Source: an uncultured Clostridia bacterium
GTDB lineage: Bacteria > Bacillota > Clostridia > Oscillospirales > UBA644
Length of the DNA stretch: 64,000 nt
Assembly: GCA_948443805.1 (NCBI GenBank)
Contig: CAOJUB010000003.1
Location: forward strand, 1 to 64,000
Direction of reading: 5' to 3'
Both the position numbers and the translations under genes were made by a program. Each line of letters begins with the position of its first letter. Position 1 is the first letter of the stretch. Below are positions 24,521 through 32,304 of the stretch, piece after piece. The notes beneath the pieces were generated by a model that did not search any database, had not been told where the DNA came from, and was given only the letters and a program-made list of their open reading frames with translations.

Positions 24521-24575
24521 CCCAGCCCCTTGAAATCGCGGCGCGGTATTCCGCGGAACGCTTGATACAGAATGT

Positions 24576-24604
24576 ATTATATAGGAAAAACGCGGCAAAG
24601 TCAA
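24576..24604 (-). promoter_or_regulatory. SigA-type promoter of the EamA transporter gene
   Basis: On the minus strand TTGACT (plus 24599-24604) and TATAAT (plus 24576-24581) with a 17-bp spacer. Confidence 0.78.
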
Positions 24605-24683
24605 GTTCTTTGCAATTAATTCATAAAATCGGAAGATTTAAAATAAGAAAGACGACAGCCCGGACGGGCGGATTGGAGTTATT

Positions 24684-26978
24684 ATGTTTCAGATCAGGGG
24701 TGACCGTGCGAATTTTGAGATCCGTACGGTAGACAGGGGGATTTTCCGGGTTCGGGCGTCCTCCGATTCTACATTTGGCGAAAGCCTTCTTTCCCGCTAT
24801 AACATTTTGCAGGAGAAGGGCGAAGTTGAAGCGACTGTTTCCGAAAACGGTTCGGTTTATTCTGTTCAGGCCGATCCCTTTACAGCAGAGCTGGATGCCG
24901 GCGCGAACCGGATTACCTTCAGCGGGGCAAAGGCTCCTTTTACCGTTGAAATGGAAGGTAAAGACGGGGCGGAATACCGGAACAAGGGGTTTCAGATCAA
25001 AATTTCGGTTTGCGAAAACGAACGTTTTTTCGGAATCGGGGATGAGAGCCGGAAAAGCATTGCGCGGAAGGGAACAACCGCCCGCATGGATATTAAAAAT
25101 GTGGTTTCCTACGGTCCGGTTCCGTTCCTGATGAGTTCGAACGGCTGGGGATTTTTGTTGAACTGCACCTATGCGCATATGTTTGATATTGCCGATACCG
25201 AAAAGGATAAGATTGTGGTTTCCAGTCCGAAGGGCGTAATTGATTTCTATGTCTTTATGCCGGAAAGCCATGATATGCGCGATGTGTTGGAACTGCATTC
25301 CCGCGTTAGCGGCAAGCCGATTGTCATGCCGAAATTTTTCTACGGCTTTACTTTTGTTCTCAATGAACAGACCAACGCCAGAGAAATGCTCTGGGACTGC
25401 AAAATGTTCCGCCGCGAGGACATTCCCTGCGATACGGTAGGGTTGGAGCCGCAGTGGATGTCGCGTCATTATGACGCCTCGATCGATAAAAAATTCGATG
25501 ACGACCGGTTTTATATCCCCGGCTGGCTGCCGCAGAATCAGTCCGGTCCGTTTACTTTTTTCTATAATCTCCGCGAACTGGGCTTCAAACTGAGCCTCTG
25601 GCTCTGCAACGATTATGATCTGCTCTGGGAAGAGGAACGGCAGGCCGGGGCGCGCGCGGCGCTTGAAAACAAAGAGTATTCCTACGAAGGCGCTTCGATT
25701 GTCGACCCGCATTTTTCCTGTCCGCTTTATATGGACGGCCGGACCAAAAGAGACGAGGGCTGGTTTGAACATCTGAAAAAATTTGTCGATAACGGCGCTT
25801 CGGCTTTTAAACTGGACGGCGCGTTTCAGGTGAACGATCATCCCGACCGGCTGTGGGGCGGCAAATATTTTGACGACGAAGTACACAATGTATATCCCGT
25901 TCTGTATGTCAAGCAGATGCAGGAAGGATTCCGCGACCATACCGACGGTCGGCGTTCGGTCATCTATACGCCCTGCGTCTATTCCGGAAGCCAGCGGTAC
26001 TGCGCTTCCTGGGCCGGCGATACCGGCGGCGGATATGATACGGTTGTCGCCATGCTGAATTTCGGGCTCAGCGGCCATGTCAACGTGACCTGTGATTTGG
26101 ATCCGACCGAAAAAACCAGCATCCATTACGGATTTTTTGCTCCGTGGGTTCAGCAGCTTGGCTGGCGGAACTGGCATCAGCCTTGGTTTTTGAGTGATGA
26201 CAAGGAAGAGATGATCCGTTTTTACAGCAAACTTCGCTCTTCTTTGTTCCCGTATATTTACGCAACGGCACATCAGGCCGCTGAAACGGCGCTGCCGATC
26301 GCGCGGGCGCTTTCGCTGATGTATCCCGATCATCCGGAGTATGATGCGCTGACCAATATGTATCTGTTCGGCGACAGTCTTCTTGTCGGCGTATTTGATA
26401 TGCACGTCACGCTGCCGGAGGGAAGATGGATTGATTTCTGGAACGATAAGGTCTATGAGGGCGGCTGCGATTTCGATTACGAAATTCCTGAAGGCCGCGG
26501 CGGCGCGCTGTTTGTCAAGGCCGGATCGGTCATTGCCATGATGGAACCGCAGCCGTATATTGAAAAGGCTGAGCCGGACCGTTATTTCCTTCACATCTAT
26601 CCCGGCGGAGATTCGGTCTTTACGCTGGTGGAAGACGACGGTTATACCTATGATTATGAAAAGGGCGGTATGGCGAAAACCCGGATTTCCCTTTATGATT
26701 CCAAAGACGGTTGCTCGCTTTCCATCGCACAGCGCGTAGGGGCTTATGCCGGCAGAGAAAAAAGAACCGGCGACGCTTATAAAGAGTCTGATCCCGAGAT
26801 CCGGGGGATGGGCGAGGTATCCGGCTTTACCGCGGTGGTTCATGCGGCCGGCGTAAAAAGTGTTACGCTCGGCGGCAAGGAAATTCCGGTTCGCTGTGAG
26901 GACGGAAAATATTGCTTTGATATTCCCGCGGCGCTGCATGCCGAAAGCGAACTGACCTATCAGATTTCATTGCATTAA
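24684..26978 (+). CDS. Glycoside hydrolase family 31 (alpha-glucosidase/alpha-xylosidase-like)
   Basis: A 764-residue cytosolic glycosidase that removes alpha-linked glucose or xylose from oligosaccharides with retention of configuration. The N-terminal beta domain (ERFFGIGDESRKSIARKGTT) is followed by the barrel; the nucleophile Asp is in SAFKLDGAF near residue 376 and the acid/base Asp in WAGDTGGGYD near residue 445. HQPWFLSD and RSSLFPYIYATAHQ are also family marks. No signal peptide is present, so substrates must be imported first. The start follows GGAGTT. There is no transporter or regulator beside it. Linkage preference is not shown by sequence. Confidence 0.92.
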   Translation: MFQIRGDRANFEIRTVDRGIFRVRASSDSTFGESLLSRYNILQEKGEVEATVSENGSVYSVQADPFTAELDAGANRITFSGAKAPFTVEMEGKDGAEYRNKGFQIKISVCENERFFGIGDESRKSIARKGTTARMDIKNVVSYGPVPFLMSSNGWGFLLNCTYAHMFDIADTEKDKIVVSSPKGVIDFYVFMPESHDMRDVLELHSRVSGKPIVMPKFFYGFTFVLNEQTNAREMLWDCKMFRREDIPCDTVGLEPQWMSRHYDASIDKKFDDDRFYIPGWLPQNQSGPFTFFYNLRELGFKLSLWLCNDYDLLWEEERQAGARAALENKEYSYEGASIVDPHFSCPLYMDGRTKRDEGWFEHLKKFVDNGASAFKLDGAFQVNDHPDRLWGGKYFDDEVHNVYPVLYVKQMQEGFRDHTDGRRSVIYTPCVYSGSQRYCASWAGDTGGGYDTVVAMLNFGLSGHVNVTCDLDPTEKTSIHYGFFAPWVQQLGWRNWHQPWFLSDDKEEMIRFYSKLRSSLFPYIYATAHQAAETALPIARALSLMYPDHPEYDALTNMYLFGDSLLVGVFDMHVTLPEGRWIDFWNDKVYEGGCDFDYEIPEGRGGALFVKAGSVIAMMEPQPYIEKAEPDRYFLHIYPGGDSVFTLVEDDGYTYDYEKGGMAKTRISLYDSKDGCSLSIAQRVGAYAGREKRTGDAYKESDPEIRGMGEVSGFTAVVHAAGVKSVTLGGKEIPVRCEDGKYCFDIPAALHAESELTYQISLH

Positions 26979-26983
26979 AGAGT

Positions 26984-27016
26984 AAAAAAAGGGCTGAAAT
27001 TGTCAGCCCTTTTTTT
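26984..27016 (+). terminator. Rho-independent terminator after the GH31 gene
   Basis: AAAAAAAGGGCTGA pairs perfectly with TCAGCCCTTTTTTT over a short AATTG loop. Confidence 0.88.
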
Positions 27017-27049
27017 CATAAAGCCGCAGATGAGAAAAACGGAAAAAGC

Positions 27050-27078
27050 TTGACTTTTGTCATTTTTTTTGTTAGACT
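27050..27078 (+). promoter_or_regulatory. SigA-type promoter for the flavin-reductase-like gene
   Basis: TTGACT (27050-27055) and TAGACT (27073-27078), 17-bp spacer, about 35 bp before the start codon. Confidence 0.65.
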
Positions 27079-27111
27079 GATAATAAAAAAGACTGAAAAG
27101 GGGTCGATTTT

Positions 27112-27678
27112 ATGCCGAAAATTTCTATGCCTGCCGGAAATGCTTTCTGTCCGCAATGTTTGTATTTATACGGGACCTATAAAGAGAATAGGGAACCGAA
27201 TTACGGTCTTTTTACCTGGGCGACTTATTGCTGGGACGAAGGCCTTCGGTTTATCGCCTGTATCGGGGAAGATAAATTGACCCGCGACAGGATTCGGGCT
27301 ACGGGCGTCTTTTCCGCCTCGGTCGTCGGCGAAGCGTTATTGCCTGCGGCCGATTTTTGCGGAAACCGGCCGGGATATACTTTTGATAAATCCGGACGGA
27401 TGGAATCGGTATGCGGTTCGGTTTTGGAGGTTCCGGTACCGGCTGAGAGCCCGTATAGCTTTGAATTGTCGGTGGATAAGATTCTTTCTCTTGATGACCG
27501 GAAGGAAAGTGAAATTTATGTCTGCAAAATCTGCAATGTGCTTGCAGACGAACGGCTGGGAGAAGAAAACGGCTCCTTTGAAGAGCGCCTGCGCTTTGCT
27601 TCTCCCGTCGTCAGTCTTTCTCATCAGTATTTTTCTGTTTCGGACAAACCGCTCGGTCATTGGGGCGAATGGAAGTAA
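27112..27678 (+). CDS. Flavin-reductase-like split-barrel protein
   Basis: A 188-residue protein that looks like the FMN-binding split barrel of the flavin reductase family. The supporting pattern is NYGLFTWATYCWDEGLRF (loop and strand that cradle the flavin), FIACIGEDKLTRDRIRATGV, then FSASVVGEALLPAADFCG, the usual late strand and helix. An N-terminal CPQC and a CKIC near residue 140 add four cysteines that may bind a metal or sense redox state. It sits 40 bp before a small Cys-containing protein of unknown function in the same direction. The fold call is moderate; activity is inferred. Confidence 0.65.
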   Translation: MPKISMPAGNAFCPQCLYLYGTYKENREPNYGLFTWATYCWDEGLRFIACIGEDKLTRDRIRATGVFSASVVGEALLPAADFCGNRPGYTFDKSGRMESVCGSVLEVPVPAESPYSFELSVDKILSLDDRKESEIYVCKICNVLADERLGEENGSFEERLRFASPVVSLSHQYFSVSDKPLGHWGEWK

Positions 27679-27718
27679 CGGTATCTCATTCTTTTATCAT
27701 TGGCAGGAGGAGTGAAAA

Positions 27719-28204
27719 ATGCGTTTCGATCTGGCGCCGCGGGGTTCGTTTTATCAGGGAATCAGCCGTACGCTGCAGCCAAAAGACTTTATAGGAAAGC
27801 GCGGGAAGGACTCGGCATTGCTTTCCCGCTATTTTGAATATCTGGATTTTATGAATCCTTCTGTTTCTGTTCCGTTTCGTTACGACCGCTCGGCGTTTGA
27901 GCAATTGACCGGATTTCTGCTGGATTTTCAGCAGGGCGGTATTGACTGCGAAATAATTGCTTATGATGATGCTCCGTTGACGGCGGCTTTCGGAAAACCG
28001 GTTGAATTTTTAGGAATTGATGTGGTTTATGATTCGGCGGAGTCTCTGCTCGAATTGCCGGATAGCGTGCCGGAAGAGGTAAAGGTACGGCTGAACAAGA
28101 GTTTTTTGTGCCCGACGGAAGCCGATGTTCCGTTTGTCTGCAAAAGCTGCGGTCAGAGACCCTTTCTTTGGCGGCCCTGTTGGGTATATCGGGTGGTTTT
28201 ATAA
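27719..28204 (+). CDS. Uncharacterised protein with a C-terminal CxxC
   Basis: A 161-residue cytosolic protein I do not recognise. It opens MRFDLAPRGSFYQGISRTLQ, has mixed strand-helix character, and ends VPFVCKSCGQRPFLWRPCW, where CxxC plus a later Cys could be half of a zinc site. GGAGGAG precedes the start. It lies 40 bp after the flavin-reductase-like gene, and the terminator at 28229 closes the pair. Codon use matches the neighbours. Confidence 0.7.
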   Translation: MRFDLAPRGSFYQGISRTLQPKDFIGKRGKDSALLSRYFEYLDFMNPSVSVPFRYDRSAFEQLTGFLLDFQQGGIDCEIIAYDDAPLTAAFGKPVEFLGIDVVYDSAESLLELPDSVPEEVKVRLNKSFLCPTEADVPFVCKSCGQRPFLWRPCWVYRVVL

Positions 28205-28228
28205 CCGGTTTTTATAAACACCGACGAT

Positions 28229-28270
28229 AAAAAGAACCGCTCTCTGTGAAAAACAGGGGCGGTTCTTTTG
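28229..28270. terminator. Bidirectional terminator between convergent genes
   Basis: AAAGAACCGCTCTCTGT pairs, with one mismatch region, with ACAGGGGCGGTTCTTTT. A-rich and T-rich flanks allow use from both strands. Confidence 0.75.
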
Positions 28271-28318
28271 CTTTTGGCTATTTTTTATTTCTCTGCAACG
28301 GGTTGCTTTTGCCGGTCT

Positions 28319-29488
28319 TTAGCCGTTATTTTTCATGCGGAGGCAGATTTCTTTCGCCATGGCGGCAATTTCCTCTTTATTGCTGCTGTTAACGGCGGAA
28401 CGGACGGTAACGGCAGATTCCAGATAGGTAATATTTTTGCTTTTTGCCAGCGCGTCCTTCATGATTTTTATTGCCATGGGCGCCCAGGAACCGTTTTCGA
28501 TGAATCCGACGGTTCGGTTCTGGTAATTTCTTTCGGTCAGGCCGTGAAGAAATTGATGCATAGAAGGGAAAACATCGGCGTTGTAGGTGAGCGAGGCAAG
28601 AACAAGGGTACTGTAACGGAAGGCGTCGGCGATTGCTTGTGCCGGATCACAGCGGGAAAGGTCGTAGAGGGCGACGGCGGGGCAGCCGTTTTCCTGCAGC
28701 TGATCGACCAGCAGTTTTGCCGCTTTTTCGGTGTTTCCGTAAACCGAAGCATAGGCCAGGCAGACCCCTTCATTTTCCGGCCGGTAAGAAGACCAGGCGT
28801 CATACAGCCCAAGATAATAACCGAGATTTTCGGTCAGAACCGGTCCGTGCAGCGGGCAGATTTTTTCAACCGTCAGCGTGGCTGCTTTTTTCAGCAGGCT
28901 TTGCACCTGCGCGCCGTATTTGCCGACAATTCCGATATAATAGCGGCGGGCTTCATCGGCCCAGTTTTCTTCTGCGTCCAGTGCACCGAATTTACCGAAT
29001 CCATCGGCAGAGAAGAGTACCTTGTCGGTTCCGTCATAGGTTACCATGACTTCCGGCCAGTGCACCATCGGCGCAAAAAGAAAGCTGAGGGTGCGGCCGC
29101 CGAGAGAAAGGGTATCTCCGTCTTTAACGGTTACGGTTTTAGCGGAGAGTTCACCGAAAAACTGGTTCATCATGGCAAATGTTTTCGCATTTGCTACAAT
29201 TGCGGTTTCCGGATAGCATGCCAGAAAATCTGCAATTCCGGCCGAGTGATCCGGTTCCATGTGCTGAATGATCAGATAATCCGGTCTTCGTCCTTCCAGC
29301 GCTGCAGAAAGATTGGCAAGCCATTCTTTGGTAAAACGTCGGTCTACCGTGTCCATAACGGCGATTTTTTCATCCCGGATCAGATAGGAATTATAACAGA
29401 TCCCGTTCGGAACCCGGTACTGTCCTTCAAACAGATCGATTTCCCGGTCGTTGACGCCGAGATACAGAATATGGGGGGTAATGTTCAT
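28319..29488 (-). CDS. fprA: FprA-type flavodiiron protein (A-type flavoprotein)
   Basis: A 389-residue cytosolic enzyme that reduces O2 or NO to water or N2O and so protects an anaerobe. The N-terminal metallo-beta-lactamase domain carries the diiron ligands in H76-M-E78-P-D80-H81 (IIQHMEPDHSAG), with later ligands in APMVHWPEVM, FSADGFGKFG and CPLHGPV. The C-terminal flavodoxin domain binds FMN (YASVYGNTEKAAKLL, SLTYNADVFPSMHQFL, GSWAP). No rubredoxin is fused. The start at 29488 follows GAGAGGA; the longer open frame to 29596 overlaps the upstream gene. It follows the TAG-interrupted gene by 38 bp on the same strand. Confidence 0.93.
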   Translation of the reverse strand: MNITPHILYLGVNDREIDLFEGQYRVPNGICYNSYLIRDEKIAVMDTVDRRFTKEWLANLSAALEGRRPDYLIIQHMEPDHSAGIADFLACYPETAIVANAKTFAMMNQFFGELSAKTVTVKDGDTLSLGGRTLSFLFAPMVHWPEVMVTYDGTDKVLFSADGFGKFGALDAEENWADEARRYYIGIVGKYGAQVQSLLKKAATLTVEKICPLHGPVLTENLGYYLGLYDAWSSYRPENEGVCLAYASVYGNTEKAAKLLVDQLQENGCPAVALYDLSRCDPAQAIADAFRYSTLVLASLTYNADVFPSMHQFLHGLTERNYQNRTVGFIENGSWAPMAIKIMKDALAKSKNITYLESAVTVRSAVNSSNKEEIAAMAKEICLRMKNNG

Positions 29489-29526
29489 ATAAATCCTCTC
29501 TCTTTCTTTTCCGTGTCTTTTTATTT

Positions 29527-30252
29527 TTATAACCGGTCGCCGGGTTTTGTTTCCGGCTCCGGCCGTCTTTCTTTTCTGGATCGGTTTCCGTAACAAGAGG
29601 TTTTTCCCTGCCAGGAATGGTCGTAATACAGAATTTCAGGAAGGATCACGGCCGATTCCTCATAGGGCTCATGAAACGGCTGCTCTGAAGGCACGGCATA
29701 GATCGAGGGGAGAACGCCGTTTTCAATAAAATACAGAGAGTTTTTTACCGTCTGCAGGGGGGAGCAGATGCAGCAGAGACGGTCGTAATGCCCATTTTTG
29801 TAAATCTGGGAACTTACATAACATTCGTCGGCCGAGTTGTAAACGCCGTCTGTTCCTTTATAGAGCTGATTTGTTTCTTCGCCCAGAATATCGGCCGGGG
29901 GGATTCCCTGCTGCAGCAGAAAATTTTTCCCCGCGTCGCTTAACGGGATATTGTCTTCTCCATTTTCGGTTTTATGCCGGCTTCCCGGAACATAGAGCGT
30001 GACTTGTTTTCCTTCTTTTGCCCATCGGGTATACAGCGCGATGGCGGTTTTCAGGCGGCCTTCGAATTCTTCGTCCGGTTCAACGCCGTTTTTTAACGGA
30101 TGCTGCGCCGATATTTGGAGAAGGATTTTTTTCGGTTCGTTTCCGGGATTCTTGCGCAGGGCGTCGCTGTATTTTTTTTGCCAGTAGACCGGTGCGGTTT
30201 CCTCCCACGGTTTGCTTTGTTCCCAGACAGAATCAAAATGCTTTATTATCAT
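29527..30252 (-). CDS. 3' part of a TAG-interrupted gene; DUF218/YdcF-like domain
   Basis: A 241-codon open frame from ATG 30252. YNSADECYVSSQIYKNGHYD followed by CCICSPLQTVKNSLYFIENG resembles the DUF218 (SanA/YdcF/ElyC) fold, which is linked to envelope metabolism. ILLQISAQHPLKNGVEPDEE would be its first strand and loop. The end is basic and Pro-rich. The key oddity is that this frame continues upstream without any stop through 34 more codons (starting LNLTLPPYKSKNKFLLRGRE) to the TAG at 30355-30357, and beyond it into the membrane-anchored part. This is therefore probably the downstream half of one protein of about 462 residues, not a separate gene; no good ribosome site precedes 30252. 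Confidence 0.6.
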   Translation of the reverse strand: MIIKHFDSVWEQSKPWEETAPVYWQKKYSDALRKNPGNEPKKILLQISAQHPLKNGVEPDEEFEGRLKTAIALYTRWAKEGKQVTLYVPGSRHKTENGEDNIPLSDAGKNFLLQQGIPPADILGEETNQLYKGTDGVYNSADECYVSSQIYKNGHYDRLCCICSPLQTVKNSLYFIENGVLPSIYAVPSEQPFHEPYEESAVILPEILYYDHSWQGKTSCYGNRSRKERRPEPETKPGDRL

Positions 30253-30354
30253 CAGAACCAGATTGCCCTCGTCGTGATGATCGGAATCGAATTCCTCGCG
30301 TCCGCGCAGAAGAAATTTGTTTTTCGATTTATAGGGCGGCAGCGTAAGATTCAG

Positions 30355-30357
30355 CTA
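30355..30357 (-). other. In-frame TAG codon splitting one long reading frame
   Basis: The minus-strand frame 30915 to 29527 is open throughout except for this single TAG. Frame, spacing (exactly 34 sense codons to the next Met) and protein-like residue use on both sides indicate a nonsense mutation, a read-through codon or a base error. Confidence 0.8.
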
Positions 30358-30915
30358 GGAAAGCGCATATTCTTTTTCTTGATCGGAAAATTCTGCGATC
30401 GTCATCGGCAACCGGTATTCCGATGAATAATATCGAACTTCCAGGCTGGCATGGGGTTGTTCTTTTTGTATTTCGGTCAGAATATGATGAATGGTTTCCG
30501 TTTCGGTATCGATCGTACTTTCGGGAGAGCGGATCCCTGCTTCGCTTTCCAGCCTGGCAATGTCTTTGAGAAAGACGTTATCTTTTCTGGCTAGCAGGAT
30601 TTTTATTTCAGCGCCCCTTTGCAAGGCCTGCCGAATCTGCCGGATCCTTTCCCGGTTCTGGAAAAAACCGTTTGCCGAAACATACATAATACGGACGGAG
30701 TCCGCTTTTTCGAAAATTTTTTTATATTCCTGGGAAGAGATGTCATGGGTAGTGACAGAGGTGGAAAATCCGTATTTTTTCATTTTATTGGCAAAGGCAA
30801 TTTGGCTGAAATATTTTTTTGTGAAAAACAATGCGATCAGCGATGTTGTGACCGTGACGACCAGCGCTTCGCCGATATTGATCAGAGATGCGACCCAGTC
30901 GATATGAAAATTCAT
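30355..30915 (-). CDS. 5' part of a TAG-interrupted gene; membrane anchor plus PLD-like region
   Basis: A 186-codon frame. Residues 10-32 (LINIGEALVVTVTTSLIALF) form one membrane helix, so the rest is cytoplasmic. The following part, RIMYVSANGFFQNRERIRQI then LQRGAEIKILLARKD, resembles the first half of a phospholipase-D-like or TIR-like alpha/beta domain, but no catalytic HKD motif is visible and I do not assign a reaction. The frame ends at the TAG at 30355 and resumes directly after it, joining the DUF218-like part. The two parts together would make a single-pass membrane protein of two domains. Downstream is the flavodiiron protein gene. Confidence 0.6.
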   Translation of the reverse strand: MNFHIDWVASLINIGEALVVTVTTSLIALFFTKKYFSQIAFANKMKKYGFSTSVTTHDISSQEYKKIFEKADSVRIMYVSANGFFQNRERIRQIRQALQRGAEIKILLARKDNVFLKDIARLESEAGIRSPESTIDTETETIHHILTEIQKEQPHASLEVRYYSSEYRLPMTIAEFSDQEKEYALS

Positions 30916-30992
30916 TATGTTTCTTCTTTTCCGGTTTTCTTAACCGTTTCAGAATCTTTTAACACCTGACCGGGAACCGGCGTTTCTGAAAC

Positions 30993-31021
30993 AAAAAAGC
31001 TACGAAATTTCGGAGCTTTTT
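30993..31021. terminator. Hairpin terminator, both orientations possible
   Basis: AAAAAAGCT (30993-31001) pairs with AGCTTTTT (31014-31021) around an inner palindrome CGAAATTTCG, with A- and T-runs on the two sides. It lies between the AT-rich remnant and the TAG-interrupted gene. Confidence 0.65.
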
Positions 31022-31147
31022 CAGGCGGCATTCTGCCTTGAATGGTTTGAGCATTGTTATAGGAATTGTAAAAAAGTCAAGTAATATCAGTAATTTTAGG
31101 CGAACAACAAAAATAAGTTATGCAATAATGCAAACTTTTAAAGCATA

Positions 31148-31272
31148 TCATTCAAATGACTGTTTTAATTGTTCAATGTTTGTATATTTTATTATAGGAA
31201 TACCTTTGCGTTGAAGTAAAGACACAAAAGCAAGTTCCGCTCGGTCTGCTTCTAATAAAAACTTATCCAGGT
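31148..31272 (-). pseudogene. Orphan 3' fragment of the decayed nucleotidyltransferase gene
   Basis: Directly after the stop codon at 31273, in another frame, the minus strand encodes about 41 residues with protein-like content: NLDKFLLEADRAELAFVSLL then QRKGIPIIKYTNIEQLKQSF and a stop at 31148-31150. It has no start codon. It reads as the C-terminal tail of the gene upstream, separated from it by a deletion and frameshift. Base composition is AT-rich, unlike the rest of the window. Confidence 0.5.
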
Positions 31273-31833
31273 TTATAATTCCTCAATAATTCGCTTACCG
31301 CCAAAATGCAAGTAGGTATGATTTAACAAGCAGATGGTGTCACATATTTCCATTAAGATACCGCCGGCAGAAACTAAATTTACTTCGAGACATAATTCTC
31401 CATAATATTGTTTGGCTTTATTTAGATGTGTTTTTGCTTTTTCTAACAGGTCATGGGTAAGTATTCCATCTGTAATAGATTTTATTTGATTTTTAAGATT
31501 TTCATATTTTTGTTTGTCTTCATAGCTTGCGTAGTAAACAAGTTGAGACTCTGCAATAACTGAAACTTTCATATCTTCGAAATTAGCGAATTTCTCTAAC
31601 TGATTCCAATTTGTTCCCCAAATGTCGTACCCAATTCCATCAAGAATGAATGTTTTCGACAGTTTCCATCCATTTTCTGTCTTAGGGATAAAAATGATAT
31701 CCAAGTCTGAATTTTCATGAGCAGTGCCATTTACGCATGAGCCATATATTATCATAATGCTTATATCATTCGAATATTTGGTTTTAATGGTGTCTAATAA
31801 TACATCTAATATTTCTTGATGATGTTTTAGCAT
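31273..31833 (-). CDS. Truncated nucleotidyltransferase-domain protein
   Basis: A 186-residue protein with a Pol-beta-like (NTP_transf_2) active site: IMIIYGSCVNGTAHENSDLD, giving the GS-x10-DxD pattern, near residues 25-45. Related proteins modify small molecules (antibiotic nucleotidyltransferases) or act in MNT/HEPN pairs, and members with this start are usually about 270-290 residues, so this one appears cut short at RIIEEL. A matching C-terminal tail lies out of frame at 31148-31272. The start at 31833 follows AGGAG; the frame opens at a TTG at 31851. AT-rich codons and the position next to tRNA-Leu suggest acquired DNA. Activity is doubtful. Confidence 0.65.
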   Translation of the reverse strand: MLKHHQEILDVLLDTIKTKYSNDISIMIIYGSCVNGTAHENSDLDIIFIPKTENGWKLSKTFILDGIGYDIWGTNWNQLEKFANFEDMKVSVIAESQLVYYASYEDKQKYENLKNQIKSITDGILTHDLLEKAKTHLNKAKQYYGELCLEVNLVSAGGILMEICDTICLLNHTYLHFGGKRIIEEL

Positions 31834-31907
31834 CACTTCATCTCCTATCAAAATGGAATTTCCGGAAGTGTTGCCACGCTTCCTATGCTTGCTGTTCCAT
31901 TATAACA

Positions 31908-31957
31908 TAAAAACCGAGCATTCCTACAAGAAATTCAGTTCCTAGTAAGAATGCTCG
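31908..31957 (-). terminator. Rho-independent terminator of tRNA-Leu
   Basis: On the minus strand CGAGCATTC (plus 31949-31957) pairs perfectly with GAATGCTCG (plus 31915-31923), followed by GTTTTT. It starts four bases after the CCA end of the tRNA. Confidence 0.85.
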
Positions 31958-31960
31958 ACA

Positions 31961-32047
31961 TGGTGCGGTTGACAGGACTTGAACCTGCACGAAATTTCTT
32001 TCATTAGCCCCTCAAGCTAACGTGTCTGCCTATTCCACCACAACCGC
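31961..32047 (-). tRNA. tRNA-Leu (anticodon GAG)
   Basis: An 87-nt class II tRNA. The acceptor stem is GCGGTTG with CAACCGC, then A and an encoded CCA (plus 31961-31963). The anticodon stem TTAGC/GCTAA holds the loop TTGAGGG with anticodon GAG, reading CUC and CUU leucine codons. The T arm is GCAGG-TTCAAGT-CCTGT, and a long variable arm typical of Leu is present. The promoter lies at 32100-32128. Confidence 0.95.
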
Positions 32048-32099
32048 AGATATTCAGTTTTTATGCCCGAAAATACAGGCACTGTTTTGAAGCAAAGGT

Positions 32100-32128
32100 A
32101 TTATATCATTTTTTTTTTTGCTTGTCAA
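32100..32128 (-). promoter_or_regulatory. Consensus SigA promoter of tRNA-Leu
   Basis: On the minus strand TTGACA (plus 32123-32128) and TATAAT (plus 32100-32105), both perfect, spacer 17 bp containing a long A-tract. Confidence 0.9.
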
Positions 32129-32190
32129 GCGTTTTTCTTTGTTATTTTTTGATTTCGAATAAATTTAACATTTATATTCTCCTTTTGATA

Positions 32191-32219
32191 TTGACAAACT
32201 GCGGAAAAAAAGGTACAAT
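32191..32219 (+). promoter_or_regulatory. SigA-type promoter of the yicC-to-rsgA gene run
   Basis: TTGACA (32191-32196) and TACAAT (32214-32219), 17-bp spacer, about 85 bp before the yicC start. Confidence 0.8.
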
Positions 32220-32304
32220 ATATGGTAAAATAGATGATTATATCCTGTCAGTATATCTCCGGAGAAAAACGGCGGGAAAAATCATTCCGAGGAGGCGTTT
32301 TTTT

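Noticed and set aside
24621..26939. Minus-strand open frame of 772 codons opposite the GH31 gene
   Set aside because: It is a shadow of the GH31 codon bias: no ribosome site, repetitive residue use and no family signature, while the plus-strand frame has all catalytic motifs.
28268..29593. Plus-strand open frame of 441 codons opposite fprA
   Set aside because: Antisense shadow; FprA on the minus strand has full diiron and flavodoxin motifs.
30355..30357. TAG read as pyrrolysine
   Set aside because: No pyrrolysine genes or methylamine methyltransferase context are visible, and other genes in the window end normally at TAG.
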